Shown here piece after piece: positions 1 to 6,226 of a stretch of DNA of 12,197 nt. The translations under genes and the position numbers were made by a program. The number at the start of each line of letters is the position of its first letter. The first letter of the stretch is position 1. The notes under the pieces were generated by a model. The model ran no database searches, was not told the origin of the DNA, and worked only from the letters and a program-made list of their open reading frames with translations. Origin of the DNA: CADEED01 sp035995425 (lineage in GTDB: Bacteria > Pseudomonadota > Gammaproteobacteria > Steroidobacterales > Steroidobacteraceae); NCBI GenBank assembly GCA_035995425.1, contig DASYKM010000264.1:1-12197 (forward strand), written 5' to 3'.

Positions 1-96
1 CAACTTGATTCCATTCACCAGATAGATCGACACCGGGATTCGTTCCTTGCGCAAAGTATTCAGAAACGGGTCCTGCAGTGACTGGCCCTTGGCCAT
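1..96 (-). CDS. hfq: Hfq RNA chaperone, N-terminal part (cut by window edge)
   Basis: Only the first 32 codons are visible. They read MAKGQSLQDPFLNTL followed by RKERIPVSIYLVNGIKL, which is nearly the textbook N-terminus of proteobacterial Hfq: helix alpha-1, then strand beta-1 of the Sm fold. Hfq is a hexameric cytoplasmic ring that pairs small RNAs with mRNAs; the Q8, D9 and K31 region contributes to proximal-face RNA binding in the family. The start is ATG with a strong TAAGGAG Shine-Dalgarno 7 nt upstream. It lies downstream of miaA, as in E. coli, with a 79-bp gap that holds a candidate promoter of its own. The C-terminal two thirds, including the second Sm motif, are outside the window. 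The identity is very secure. Confidence 0.97.
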   Translation of the reverse strand, partial: MAKGQSLQDPFLNTLRKERIPVSIYLVNGIKL

Positions 97-103
97 GGGC
101 GTT

Positions 104-110
104 CTCCTTA
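104..110 (-). promoter_or_regulatory. Ribosome binding site of hfq
   Basis: TAAGGAG on the minus strand, 7 nt before the hfq ATG. It is the best Shine-Dalgarno match in the window and fixes the hfq start. Confidence 0.85.
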
Positions 111-135
111 TTTTTCAAGCAATCCGACCGCGGCG

Positions 136-164
136 AGCATAACACGCAGGTTCCGACCCGTAAC
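136..164 (-). promoter_or_regulatory. Candidate sigma-70-type promoter of hfq
   Basis: On the minus strand there is a -10-like TATGCT (136-141) preceded by TG one base upstream (an extended -10), and a weak -35-like GTTACG (159-164) 17 nt further up. Transcription would start about 30-35 nt before the hfq ATG. An 8-bp direct repeat overlaps both elements. The assignment rests on pattern only; the -35 matches the consensus at just three positions. Confidence 0.35.
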
Positions 165-168
165 ACGC
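140..168. repeat. Pair of 8-bp direct repeats upstream of hfq
   Basis: TAACACGC occurs at 140-147 and again at 161-168, 21 bp apart, or about two helical turns. The copies sit on the putative -10 and -35 of the hfq promoter, so they could be a protein-binding site. No regulator is identified and chance is possible. Confidence 0.4.
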
Positions 169-175
169 CGAAGGG

Positions 176-1111
176 TCACTCAAAAGAGGCAGAAAGCGAG
201 TCGCGAATGCCTACAAAGCTTTGTGCATCATAGGGATCGAGCGCTCGAATGTTGGGCATGGAACGCAGCCAGGTCATCTGCCTCTTGGCGAGCTGACGCG
301 TTGCAGCCACGGCGCGAGCCACGGCGATTTCGAGCGAATATCCGCCCGCGAGATACGACCAAAGTTGACGATATCCGACGGCACGAATCGCCGGATGTTC
401 GGTGGTCAGATCACCTCGCGCGAACAAGCCGCGTACCTCGTCGAGCAATCCCGCCGCCATCATCGATTCGAAGCGCTGCTCGAGGCCCTGGTGGAGCCGG
501 GCGCGATCCTGCGGGATCAGCGCCGCACAAAGAAACTCACGCACCAGCGGCGACCGGGAGCGCGCGTGCAGGACCGAGATCGACTCGCCGGTCGCGACGT
601 ACACCTCGAGTGCGCGCTGGATTCTCTGCGCATCGTTCGGGTGGATGCGGGCGGCGGCGCGCGGATCGACGCCCGCCAGGCGCGCATGCAGCGCCGGCCA
701 GCCCAGGGTTTCCGCGTCGGCGTCGATCTCGGCGCGGATCTGCTCGCTTCCCTGCGGCATCGTCGCGATGCCGCCGATGAGCGCGCGCAGGTACAGCATG
801 GTGCCGCCCACCAGCAATGGCACGCGTCCGCGCGCTTCGATGTCGGCGATGGCACGCGCCGCATCCCGCACGAACTGACCGGCCGAATAACTCGCGGTGG
901 GCTCGATGAGGTCGATGAGGTGATGCGCGACGGCCGCGCGTGCCGCGGCGTCCGGTTTGGCGGTGCCGACATCGAGACCGCGATACACCTGCGCGGAATC
1001 GACACTGACGATCTCGACGGGAAATTCCTGCGCGAGCCGCATCGCGAAGTCGCTCTTGCCGGTGCCGGTCGGGCCGGTGAGCACGGCGATCGGCGGCAGC
1101 TTAGCGGCCAC
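176..1111 (-). CDS. miaA: tRNA dimethylallyltransferase MiaA
   Basis: MiaA transfers the dimethylallyl group of DMAPP to N6 of A37 in tRNAs reading codons that begin with U, the first step to ms2i6A. The 311-residue length is normal for the family. Visible motifs: P-loop GPTGTGKS at 13-20, DSAQVYRGLDVGTAKP at 38-53 (with the conserved catalytic Asp and the DMPP-pocket region), VGGTMLYLRAL at 101-111, IHPNDAQRIQRALEV at 156-170, AIRAVGYRQLW at 241-251 and TRQLAKRQMTWLR at 271-283. The start is GTG, inside the end of mutL, an 11-nt overlap (1101-1111). No clear Shine-Dalgarno precedes it, so translation is probably coupled to mutL. hfq follows downstream. The position between mutL and hfq matches the conserved gammaproteobacterial cluster. 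Confidence 0.97.
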   Translation of the reverse strand: MAAKLPPIAVLTGPTGTGKSDFAMRLAQEFPVEIVSVDSAQVYRGLDVGTAKPDAAARAAVAHHLIDLIEPTASYSAGQFVRDAARAIADIEARGRVPLLVGGTMLYLRALIGGIATMPQGSEQIRAEIDADAETLGWPALHARLAGVDPRAAARIHPNDAQRIQRALEVYVATGESISVLHARSRSPLVREFLCAALIPQDRARLHQGLEQRFESMMAAGLLDEVRGLFARGDLTTEHPAIRAVGYRQLWSYLAGGYSLEIAVARAVAATRQLAKRQMTWLRSMPNIRALDPYDAQSFVGIRDSLSASFE

Positions 1112-2879
1112 GCAGGAACATTCGATCGAGCTCGCCCAGGCTCACCTGCGTCCAGGTCGGACGGCCGTGATTGCACTGGTCGGCGCGCGGCGTCTGCTCC
1201 ATCTGGCGCAACAGCGCGTTCATTTCCGGCAACGTGAGCCGGCGATGCGCATGGATCGCCGAGCGGCAGGCGATCGTGCCTAACAACCGGTCGGTGGCGC
1301 TGTCGAGATGGTGCGTGGCGCCGTCCGCGGTCACGTCACTGACCACTTCGCGCACCAGCGCGGCGATGTCTTCGTTCGGCAGCATCGCCGGCACCGAACG
1401 CACGATGAGAGTTCCGGGCGCGAGGCGCTCGAGATCGAAACCCGCGGCCAGCCACTCTTCACGCTGACTGATCAACACGTCGAGCTCGTCCACCTTCATC
1501 TCGATCGTGACCGGCGCCAGCAGCATCTGCGTGGCAACGGTTCCCGTCTGGGATTTCAGCCGCTCGTACAACACCCGCTCGTGCGCCGCGTGCATGTCGA
1601 CCAGTACCAGGCCCTGGTTGTTCTGCGCCAGGATGTAGATGCCGTGAACCTGGGCCAGCGCCTCTCCCAGCGGTTGCGGTCCGCCATCGCGCGGCGGTGC
1701 GTCTCGCGAGAGCGGATCGTGTGGATACGGCTCGTTGCTCGAACCGCGCAGCATGTCGGCGATCGCCCAGACGCCGGACGGCATCGCCGTGCCGGGAGAA
1801 TGCAGCGCCATCGACGCGGTGCCCTGGATGTCTGGTTGATAGACGTTTGTTTGATACGCCGGCGGCACGGTGCTGATTCCAGGCTTCGTACCGGCGAGCT
1901 TGCGTTCGACGGCACGGAACACGAAGTCGTGAATCTGGCGGCTGTCACGGAAACGCACTTCGAGCTTCTGCGGATGGGCGTTCACGTCGACGAGCGTCGG
2001 GTCGATGTCGAGGTACAACACGTAGGCCGGCTGGCGGCCGGAATACAGCACATCGCGATACCCGAGGCGCACCGCATTCATCAACAGCCGGTCGCGCACC
2101 GAACGGCCATTGACGAACCAGAACTGCAGATCGGAGGTGGCGCGTGCCGCGGCGGGCGCGCCGATCCATCCCGAGACACGTACCGGGCCGGCGGAATGTT
2201 CGAACTGGATGGAGCGCTCGACGAACTCCGCGCCGACGATGCGCCCGAGACGCGCCGCTTCACCGCCGGTCGCGGACAATGCCGGCACATCTAACAAAGT
2301 ACGCGAACCGCTGCGCAGCCGGAACGCCACGTCGTTGCGCGACAGCGCCAGGCGCTCGAGCAGACGCACGATGTGCCCCTGCTCGGTGACCTCGGTGCGC
2401 AGGAACTTGCGTCGTGCCGGCAGATTGAAGAACAGGTCGCGCACTTCGATGGTCGTGCCGGTCGGATGCGCGGCGGGCGCGAGCTCACCCACGTTGCCGC
2501 CGTCCACGCTGACGCTCGAAGCCCGCTCCTCGTGCACGTGGCGCGAGGTGATTTCAAAACGCGATACCGAGGCGATGGACGGCAGCGCCTCGCCCCTGAA
2601 GCCGAGCGTGGTGATGGCGGCGAGATCGTCGGCGTGGGCGATCTTGCTGGTGGCGTGGCGCGACAAGGCGAGCCGCAGCTCGGCGGCGGGAATTCCCGAG
2701 CCGTCATCGCGCACGCGGGTCAGGCGCACGCCGCCCGCCTCGATCTCGACGTCCACGCTCTGCGCGCCGGCGTCGAGACTGTTCTCCACCAGTTCCTTGA
2801 CGATCGACGCCGGACGCTCGATGACCTCGCCGGCCGCGATCTGATCGATGAGTTGATTGTCGAGAACGCGGATCGGCAT
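1101..2879 (-). CDS. mutL: DNA mismatch repair protein MutL (endonuclease type)
   Basis: MutL couples MutS mismatch recognition to strand incision. The 592-residue protein has an N-terminal GHKL ATPase: ELVENSLDAGA around 29-39, DDGSGI at 58-63, HATSKI at 75-80, TLGFRGEAL at 91-99 and GTTIEVRDLFFNLPARRKF at 141-159. A disordered linker spans about 332-405, then the dimerisation domain. The C-terminal domain keeps the endonuclease signature DMHAAHERVLYE (428-439), with Met where many have Gln, plus ACRSAIHA (537-544) and CNHGRP (569-574). This is the nicking form known from Pseudomonas and Neisseria, unlike E. coli MutL. QMLLAP (451-456) resembles the MutL beta-clamp-binding motif. The ATG start lies 31 nt beyond a large inverted repeat that separates mutL from amiC. 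Its end overlaps miaA. Confidence 0.98.
   Translation of the reverse strand: MPIRVLDNQLIDQIAAGEVIERPASIVKELVENSLDAGAQSVDVEIEAGGVRLTRVRDDGSGIPAAELRLALSRHATSKIAHADDLAAITTLGFRGEALPSIASVSRFEITSRHVHEERASSVSVDGGNVGELAPAAHPTGTTIEVRDLFFNLPARRKFLRTEVTEQGHIVRLLERLALSRNDVAFRLRSGSRTLLDVPALSATGGEAARLGRIVGAEFVERSIQFEHSAGPVRVSGWIGAPAAARATSDLQFWFVNGRSVRDRLLMNAVRLGYRDVLYSGRQPAYVLYLDIDPTLVDVNAHPQKLEVRFRDSRQIHDFVFRAVERKLAGTKPGISTVPPAYQTNVYQPDIQGTASMALHSPGTAMPSGVWAIADMLRGSSNEPYPHDPLSRDAPPRDGGPQPLGEALAQVHGIYILAQNNQGLVLVDMHAAHERVLYERLKSQTGTVATQMLLAPVTIEMKVDELDVLISQREEWLAAGFDLERLAPGTLIVRSVPAMLPNEDIAALVREVVSDVTADGATHHLDSATDRLLGTIACRSAIHAHRRLTLPEMNALLRQMEQTPRADQCNHGRPTWTQVSLGELDRMFLRGR
1279..1286 (-). repeat. TTGTTAGG word, copy 1 (mutL)
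   Basis: Minus-strand TTGTTAGG followed by C, in frame as TTG TTA GGC (Leu-Leu-Gly, MutL 532-534). It is one of five exact copies of this 8-mer in the window, all on the minus strand and in the same reading phase. TTA is otherwise absent from the leucine codons here. Confidence 0.75.
2290..2297 (-). repeat. TTGTTAGA variant (mutL)
   Basis: One-base variant of TTGTTAGG, read as TTG TTA GAT (Leu-Leu-Asp, MutL 195-197). Confidence 0.6.
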
Positions 2880-2910
2880 GGCTGGCCCGGATGTCAGGCC
2901 GCGCAGTTTA

Positions 2911-2969
2911 AAGTAAAAGGGGACATTCCTATTTTCCGCGGCGGAAAATAGGAATGTCCCCTTTTACTT
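2911..2969. repeat. Perfect 29-bp inverted repeat between amiC and mutL
   Basis: The left arm 2911-2939 and right arm 2941-2969 are exact reverse complements around a single base (2940). The outer arm contains AAAAGGGGACATTCC and the inner part TATTTTCCGC. The right arm covers the last Lys codon and TAA stop of amiC; the left arm ends 31 nt before the mutL start. In amiC-mutL mRNA it would form one long hairpin of about 28 bp that could block, attenuate or process the transcript. It lacks the usual trailing U-run, so it is not a clean intrinsic terminator. From memory, GGGGACA...TATTTTC words occur in REP-like elements mobilised by Y1/RAYT transposases in proteobacteria. No transposase gene is present here. 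Confidence 0.9.
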
Positions 2970-4220
2970 GCGCAGTTCGATCTGCGTGCCCGTACCGGCA
3001 TTCCGCCGATTTGCCGCCAGGCGCGTGCCATCGGGCGCATTGCCCTGAAAGTACTGCTCAATTCCCGCGAAGATGGCGTTGGCGAGCTTGGAACGATGCG
3101 CCGGCGTCGACAGCTTGCGCTCGTCCTCGCGATTCGAAATGAACGCGGTTTCGACCAGCATGGACGGAATGTCCGGCGACTTGAGCACCACGAAGCCCGC
3201 CTGCTGCACGCGGGGCTTGCGAACTTCGCCGATGCGGTCCAGGGACTTCAGCACGTTGTCCGCGGCCACCATGCTCGCCGAGATGCTCGCGGTCTGCGAC
3301 AGATCGAGGAGCACGTTGGCGAGCATCGCGTCCTTGTCGTCCAGCTTGATGCCGCCCTTCAGGTCGGCAGCGTTCTCACGCTCGGCCAGCCAGCGCGCGG
3401 CCTCGCTCGATGCGCCGCGATCGGACAGCACGTACACCGACGAGCCCGATACGTCGGGATTGGCGATTGCGTCGGCGTGGATCGAGACGAACAGGTCCGC
3501 CTTGGCGCGTCGCGCGCGCGTGTTTCGCTCGCGCAGGGAAATGAAATAGTCGCCGTCGCGGGTCAGCACCGCTTTCATGCCGGGCTCGGAGTTGATGCGC
3601 GCGGCCAGCGCCTTGGCGATCTCGAGCACCACGTCCTTCTCGTGCGTGCCACGCTTACCGGAAGCACCGGGATCCACGCCGCCGTGGCCGGCATCGACTG
3701 CAATCACGATGTCGCGTCCCGATTCGCTCGGCGCATGCGCAGGTCGTATCGCCACCGGCACCGCGGGAGCGGCCGGCGTCACGGCCACTGACCTGGCGCC
3801 ACTGGCATCGATCGCGGAATTGACGATATCGAGCACGAGCCGGTGCCCGGCACCGCCCGCCGGCAATACGTCGGCGGTCTGGATGGTGACGACGCCCGTG
3901 ACTTCAAACACCAGCCGCAGACCGTTGTGCGGCAACTTGCCCGAACGCACGGCGATGATCGCGCCTTCGGCTCCGGGCATTTTCGACTTCAGTGAAGACC
4001 TGGAAACGTCGAGCACCACGCGACCCGGATCGTCTAACAGGAAGGCCGTGTGTTTGACCGGTCCGGACAGATCGAGGACCACGCGCGTGCCGGTTTCCGT
4101 GGCAGAAACGCGGATATCGCGGATTTCGGCGGCGACGAGATTCCCGGAGACTCCCGCAACGGATGCGAGCAGCGCGAACCAAACTCCGAGTCGCTTCCCC
4201 AAAAAACCCTTCCCCATCAT
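2964..4220 (-). CDS. amiC: N-acetylmuramoyl-L-alanine amidase, AmiB/AmiC type
   Basis: This is a periplasmic zinc amidase that cuts the amide between MurNAc and the stem peptide during septum splitting. Counting from the ATG at 4220 (418 aa), there is a signal peptide at about 1-31 (basic GKGFLGKRLG, then a hydrophobic core, ending near LVAA), an AMIN peptidoglycan-binding domain at about 32-135, an Ala/Pro-rich linker, and the Amidase_3 domain at about 170-392. Zinc ligands are H179 (DAGHGG), E194 (GTHEKD) and H248 (SIHAD); the catalytic Glu is E357 (VETAFISN). The segment at about 285-330, including LLDLSQT, corresponds to the autoinhibitory helix relieved by EnvC/NlpD-type activators. No LysM domain follows. 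TTG at 4229 and ATG at 4217 are alternative starts. It lies between tsaE and mutL, as amiB does in E. coli. The stop codon lies inside the inverted repeat. Confidence 0.95.
   Translation of the reverse strand: MMGKGFLGKRLGVWFALLASVAGVSGNLVAAEIRDIRVSATETGTRVVLDLSGPVKHTAFLLDDPGRVVLDVSRSSLKSKMPGAEGAIIAVRSGKLPHNGLRLVFEVTGVVTIQTADVLPAGGAGHRLVLDIVNSAIDASGARSVAVTPAAPAVPVAIRPAHAPSESGRDIVIAVDAGHGGVDPGASGKRGTHEKDVVLEIAKALAARINSEPGMKAVLTRDGDYFISLRERNTRARRAKADLFVSIHADAIANPDVSGSSVYVLSDRGASSEAARWLAERENAADLKGGIKLDDKDAMLANVLLDLSQTASISASMVAADNVLKSLDRIGEVRKPRVQQAGFVVLKSPDIPSMLVETAFISNREDERKLSTPAHRSKLANAIFAGIEQYFQGNAPDGTRLAANRRNAGTGTQIELRK
4033..4040 (-). repeat. CTGTTAGA variant (amiC)
   Basis: Two-base variant of TTGTTAGG, read as CTG TTA GAC (Leu-Leu-Asp) in the AMIN domain. 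It is the only TTA codon here preceded by CTG rather than TTG. Confidence 0.45.
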
Positions 4221-4249
4221 GGAGTTCAACGCCTGACCTACGGCGCAAT

Positions 4250-4705
4250 TTACTTATTCGGCGCAAGGAATTCAATCCTCTCGATGCGATGCCCCTCCGG
4301 CTCGATCGAAAACTCGAATCGCAGGTCGGGCGCCGGCAGTCGCCCGGCACCGCGTTCCGGCCATTCGACGAGCCACAGAAAACCCGGCCGGTGATAGTCG
4401 GGAAGCCCCAGATGCTCGAGTTCGGCCGGATCAACCAGCCTGTACAAGTCGAGATGGATGGCGTGCGCGACCGGCAGCTCGTAGGTTTCGAGCAGGGTAT
4501 AGCTCGGACTCTTGATTACGCCCTGCACGCCCAGGGCACGCAGCGCGCCACGCGCGAACGTCGACTTGCCCGCGCCGAGTTCCCCGCGCAGCTCCACCAC
4601 GCGGCACGGCGCGCCGCGCGGCAGCGGCGTACCTAACAATCGCGCGCCGAGCGCCTCCGTTTGCTCGCCGCTGCGCGTGAGCCACACGCCCGGCTCCGCG
4701 GTCAC
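4250..4705 (-). CDS. tsaE: tRNA threonylcarbamoyladenosine biosynthesis ATPase TsaE
   Basis: TsaE (YjeE) is the small P-loop ATPase that works with TsaB and TsaD to place t6A on A37 of tRNAs reading ANN codons. Taking GTG at 4705 as start gives 151 aa, close to the E. coli length (153). Motifs: Walker A GELGAGKST at 41-49, SPSYTLLETY at 66-75, HLDLYRL at 84-90 (Walker B region) and LVEWPERG at 112-119. The reading frame stays open upstream to about 4840, but that extension is Arg-rich and lies inside nnr, so it is an out-of-frame shadow. The GTG overlaps the nnr stop as GTGA, implying coupled translation. amiC follows after a short gap. Confidence 0.96.
   Translation of the reverse strand: MTAEPGVWLTRSGEQTEALGARLLGTPLPRGAPCRVVELRGELGAGKSTFARGALRALGVQGVIKSPSYTLLETYELPVAHAIHLDLYRLVDPAELEHLGLPDYHRPGFLWLVEWPERGAGRLPAPDLRFEFSIEPEGHRIERIEFLAPNK
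4632..4639 (-). repeat. TTGTTAGG word, copy 2 (tsaE)
   Basis: In frame as TTG TTA GGT (Leu-Leu-Gly, TsaE residues 23-25). Confidence 0.75.
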
Positions 4706-6192
4706 GGATTCACCCAGCCGCGCAGCTCGGCGATGACGTCGCTGGCGATGAGGCCGCGCTGTCCGCCCTGAGCCGCGGAATCGCCGGCCAGCGCGTGCAC
4801 GAGCACGCCGACCCGCGCCGCGAGCACGCTGTCGGCGCATTGCGCCCGCAATCCGGCGATGACGCCGGTGAGCACATCGCCCATGCCGGCGGTGGCCATG
4901 CCGGGATTGCCGCGCTCGCAGATCGCGAGCTCGACCGCACCGGCCGGGCCGCTCGCCACCAGCGTGCCCGCGCCCTTGAGCACGGTGACCGCGCCATAAC
5001 GTGAATGCAGCTCGCGGGCCGCGCCCAGGCGGTCGGCCTGCACCGCGCCCGCGTCGACGCCTAACAATCTTGCGGCCTCGCCCGGATGCGGCGTGATGAT
5101 CCAGTCGGGCGGCAGCTTTGCCGGGCTCGACGCCAGCAGATTCAGCGCGTCGGCGTCCACCACCGCGGGTGTGCCCGAGGTGGCGCGCACGGCCGCCCAG
5201 AGCCGCTGCGCCCAGGTGCCGGTGCCGAGACCGGGGCCTATCGCCAGCACGTCGGCTGCGGCGATGGCCTCATCGAGCGCGGTATCGTAGGCAACGGGTA
5301 GATAGATGAGCTCGGGCCGCGTGGCGCTGACCGGCACCAGGTTTTCCGCAGCCCCGGCGACCGTGACCAGCCCGGCGCCGGCGCGCAGCGCAGCCTCCCC
5401 GGCGAGGCGAAGCGCGCCCGGCATGCCGGCGCCACCACCAATGACGAGCACCCGTCCGTTCGAGCCCTTGTGCGCCTCGCGCGCGCGGCGCGGCAGACCC
5501 GCCGCAAGCTCGCCCTGATCGATGCGGCGCATGAGCGGTGTGAATTGCGGGTGCGCGGGTGCCACCACACCCAGGTCGTCGAGCAGCACCACGCCGGCGT
5601 GCTCGGGCCCGGCGCCCAGGAACAACCCCGATTTGAGGGCCACGAAGCTCAGGGTCAATTCCGCACGCACCGCGGCCTCGTATACCGCGCCACTGTCGGC
5701 GTTCACTCCCGACGGAATGTCGAGCGCGAGGACCGGACGCTTCGCCGCGTTGATGGCGCGGATCACCACCAGGGTCTCCGGGCGCGGCGCGCCCGCGAGT
5801 CCGATGCCTAACAAGGCATCGACGACGAGATCGCTGCCGGAGAGCGCGTCCGCCGCGAACGGATGCGCACTGCCACCCACGGCCAGCCACTCTTCCTGCG
5901 CGCGGCGCGCATCGCCGCCCAACCTGTCGGGCGGCACAGCGGCCAACACCAGCGCCTCCAGCCCCGCGGCGCGCGCCAGGCGCGCCAGCACGTAGCCATC
6001 GCCGCCGTTGTTGCCGGCGCCGCAGACCACCGCCAGTCGCTTCGCCTGCGGCCAGCGGGCGCGGATGATCTTGAGCGCGCCTTCCGCCGCCCGGGTCATC
6101 AAGGTGAAGCCCGGCACGCGACGCTTTTCGATTTCCCAGGCATCGAGGGCGCGCACCTGCGCGGCGGAGTAGATGGCGGTCGGCCGGTTCAT
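4702..6192 (-). CDS. nnr: Bifunctional NAD(P)HX epimerase / dehydratase Nnr
   Basis: Nnr (YjeF) repairs hydrated NADH/NADPH: the N-terminal domain epimerises R-NAD(P)HX to S, and the C-terminal ribokinase-like domain dehydrates S-NAD(P)HX using ADP. The length is 496 aa from ATG at 6192. Epimerase domain, about 1-215: GAGNNGGDGYVLAR (58-71), D126 in VVDALLGIGL, and DIPSGV (158-163). Dehydratase domain, about 225-492: HKG (241-243), GGGAGMPGA (252-260), GPGLG (319-323), DADALN (346-351), TPHPGE (367-372) and NPGMATAGMGDVLTG (429-443). The open frame continues far upstream, but that part is antisense to queG and has no family similarity, so ATG 6192 is chosen. It starts back to back with queG, only 21 bp apart, and its end overlaps tsaE. 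Confidence 0.97.
   Translation of the reverse strand: MNRPTAIYSAAQVRALDAWEIEKRRVPGFTLMTRAAEGALKIIRARWPQAKRLAVVCGAGNNGGDGYVLARLARAAGLEALVLAAVPPDRLGGDARRAQEEWLAVGGSAHPFAADALSGSDLVVDALLGIGLAGAPRPETLVVIRAINAAKRPVLALDIPSGVNADSGAVYEAAVRAELTLSFVALKSGLFLGAGPEHAGVVLLDDLGVVAPAHPQFTPLMRRIDQGELAAGLPRRAREAHKGSNGRVLVIGGGAGMPGALRLAGEAALRAGAGLVTVAGAAENLVPVSATRPELIYLPVAYDTALDEAIAAADVLAIGPGLGTGTWAQRLWAAVRATSGTPAVVDADALNLLASSPAKLPPDWIITPHPGEAARLLGVDAGAVQADRLGAARELHSRYGAVTVLKGAGTLVASGPAGAVELAICERGNPGMATAGMGDVLTGVIAGLRAQCADSVLAARVGVLVHALAGDSAAQGGQRGLIASDVIAELRGWVNP
5060..5067 (-). repeat. TTGTTAGG word, copy 3 (nnr)
   Basis: In frame as TTG TTA GGC (Leu-Leu-Gly, Nnr 376-378, just after the TPHPGE motif). Confidence 0.75.
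5807..5814 (-). repeat. TTGTTAGG word, copy 4 (nnr)
   Basis: In frame as TTG TTA GGC (Leu-Leu-Gly, Nnr 128-130, in the epimerase active-site strand). Confidence 0.75.
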
Positions 6193-6199
6193 GGCGCGA

Positions 6200-6205
6200 A
6201 TTATA
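6200..6205 (-). promoter_or_regulatory. Consensus -10 (TATAAT) of nnr, probably leaderless
   Basis: A perfect TATAAT on the minus strand ends 7 nt before the nnr ATG. Normal spacing would place the transcription start at or within a base of the A of ATG, giving a leaderless mRNA. I see no good -35 at 16-18 bp, and no Shine-Dalgarno could fit. It overlaps the queG -10 on the other strand. Confidence 0.45.
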
Positions 6206-6207
6206 CT
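6202..6207 (+). promoter_or_regulatory. Candidate -10 (TATACT) of queG, probably leaderless
   Basis: TATACT on the plus strand ends 6 nt before the queG GTG, so transcription would start near the start codon. It shares four bases with the nnr -10 on the opposite strand, so the two promoters could compete. No clear -35 is visible. Confidence 0.4.
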
Positions 6208-6226
6208 GGCGGCGTGACTGCCGCCA
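6207..6226. repeat. Small dyad around the queG start codon
   Basis: TGGCGGC (6207-6213) and GCCGCCA (6220-6226) form a perfect 7-bp inverted repeat with GTGACT, including the queG GTG, in the spacer. It could be an operator for the divergent pair, but GCC-rich dyads arise easily in such DNA. Confidence 0.4.

Noticed and set aside
221..1237. Long plus-strand open frame opposite miaA and the end of mutL
   Set aside because: Antisense shadow; Arg/His-rich composition and no family features.
2880..2911. A mutL promoter just outside the inverted repeat (TAAACT as -10)
   Set aside because: Only a partial -10 match and no -35 at a suitable distance; not strong enough to list.
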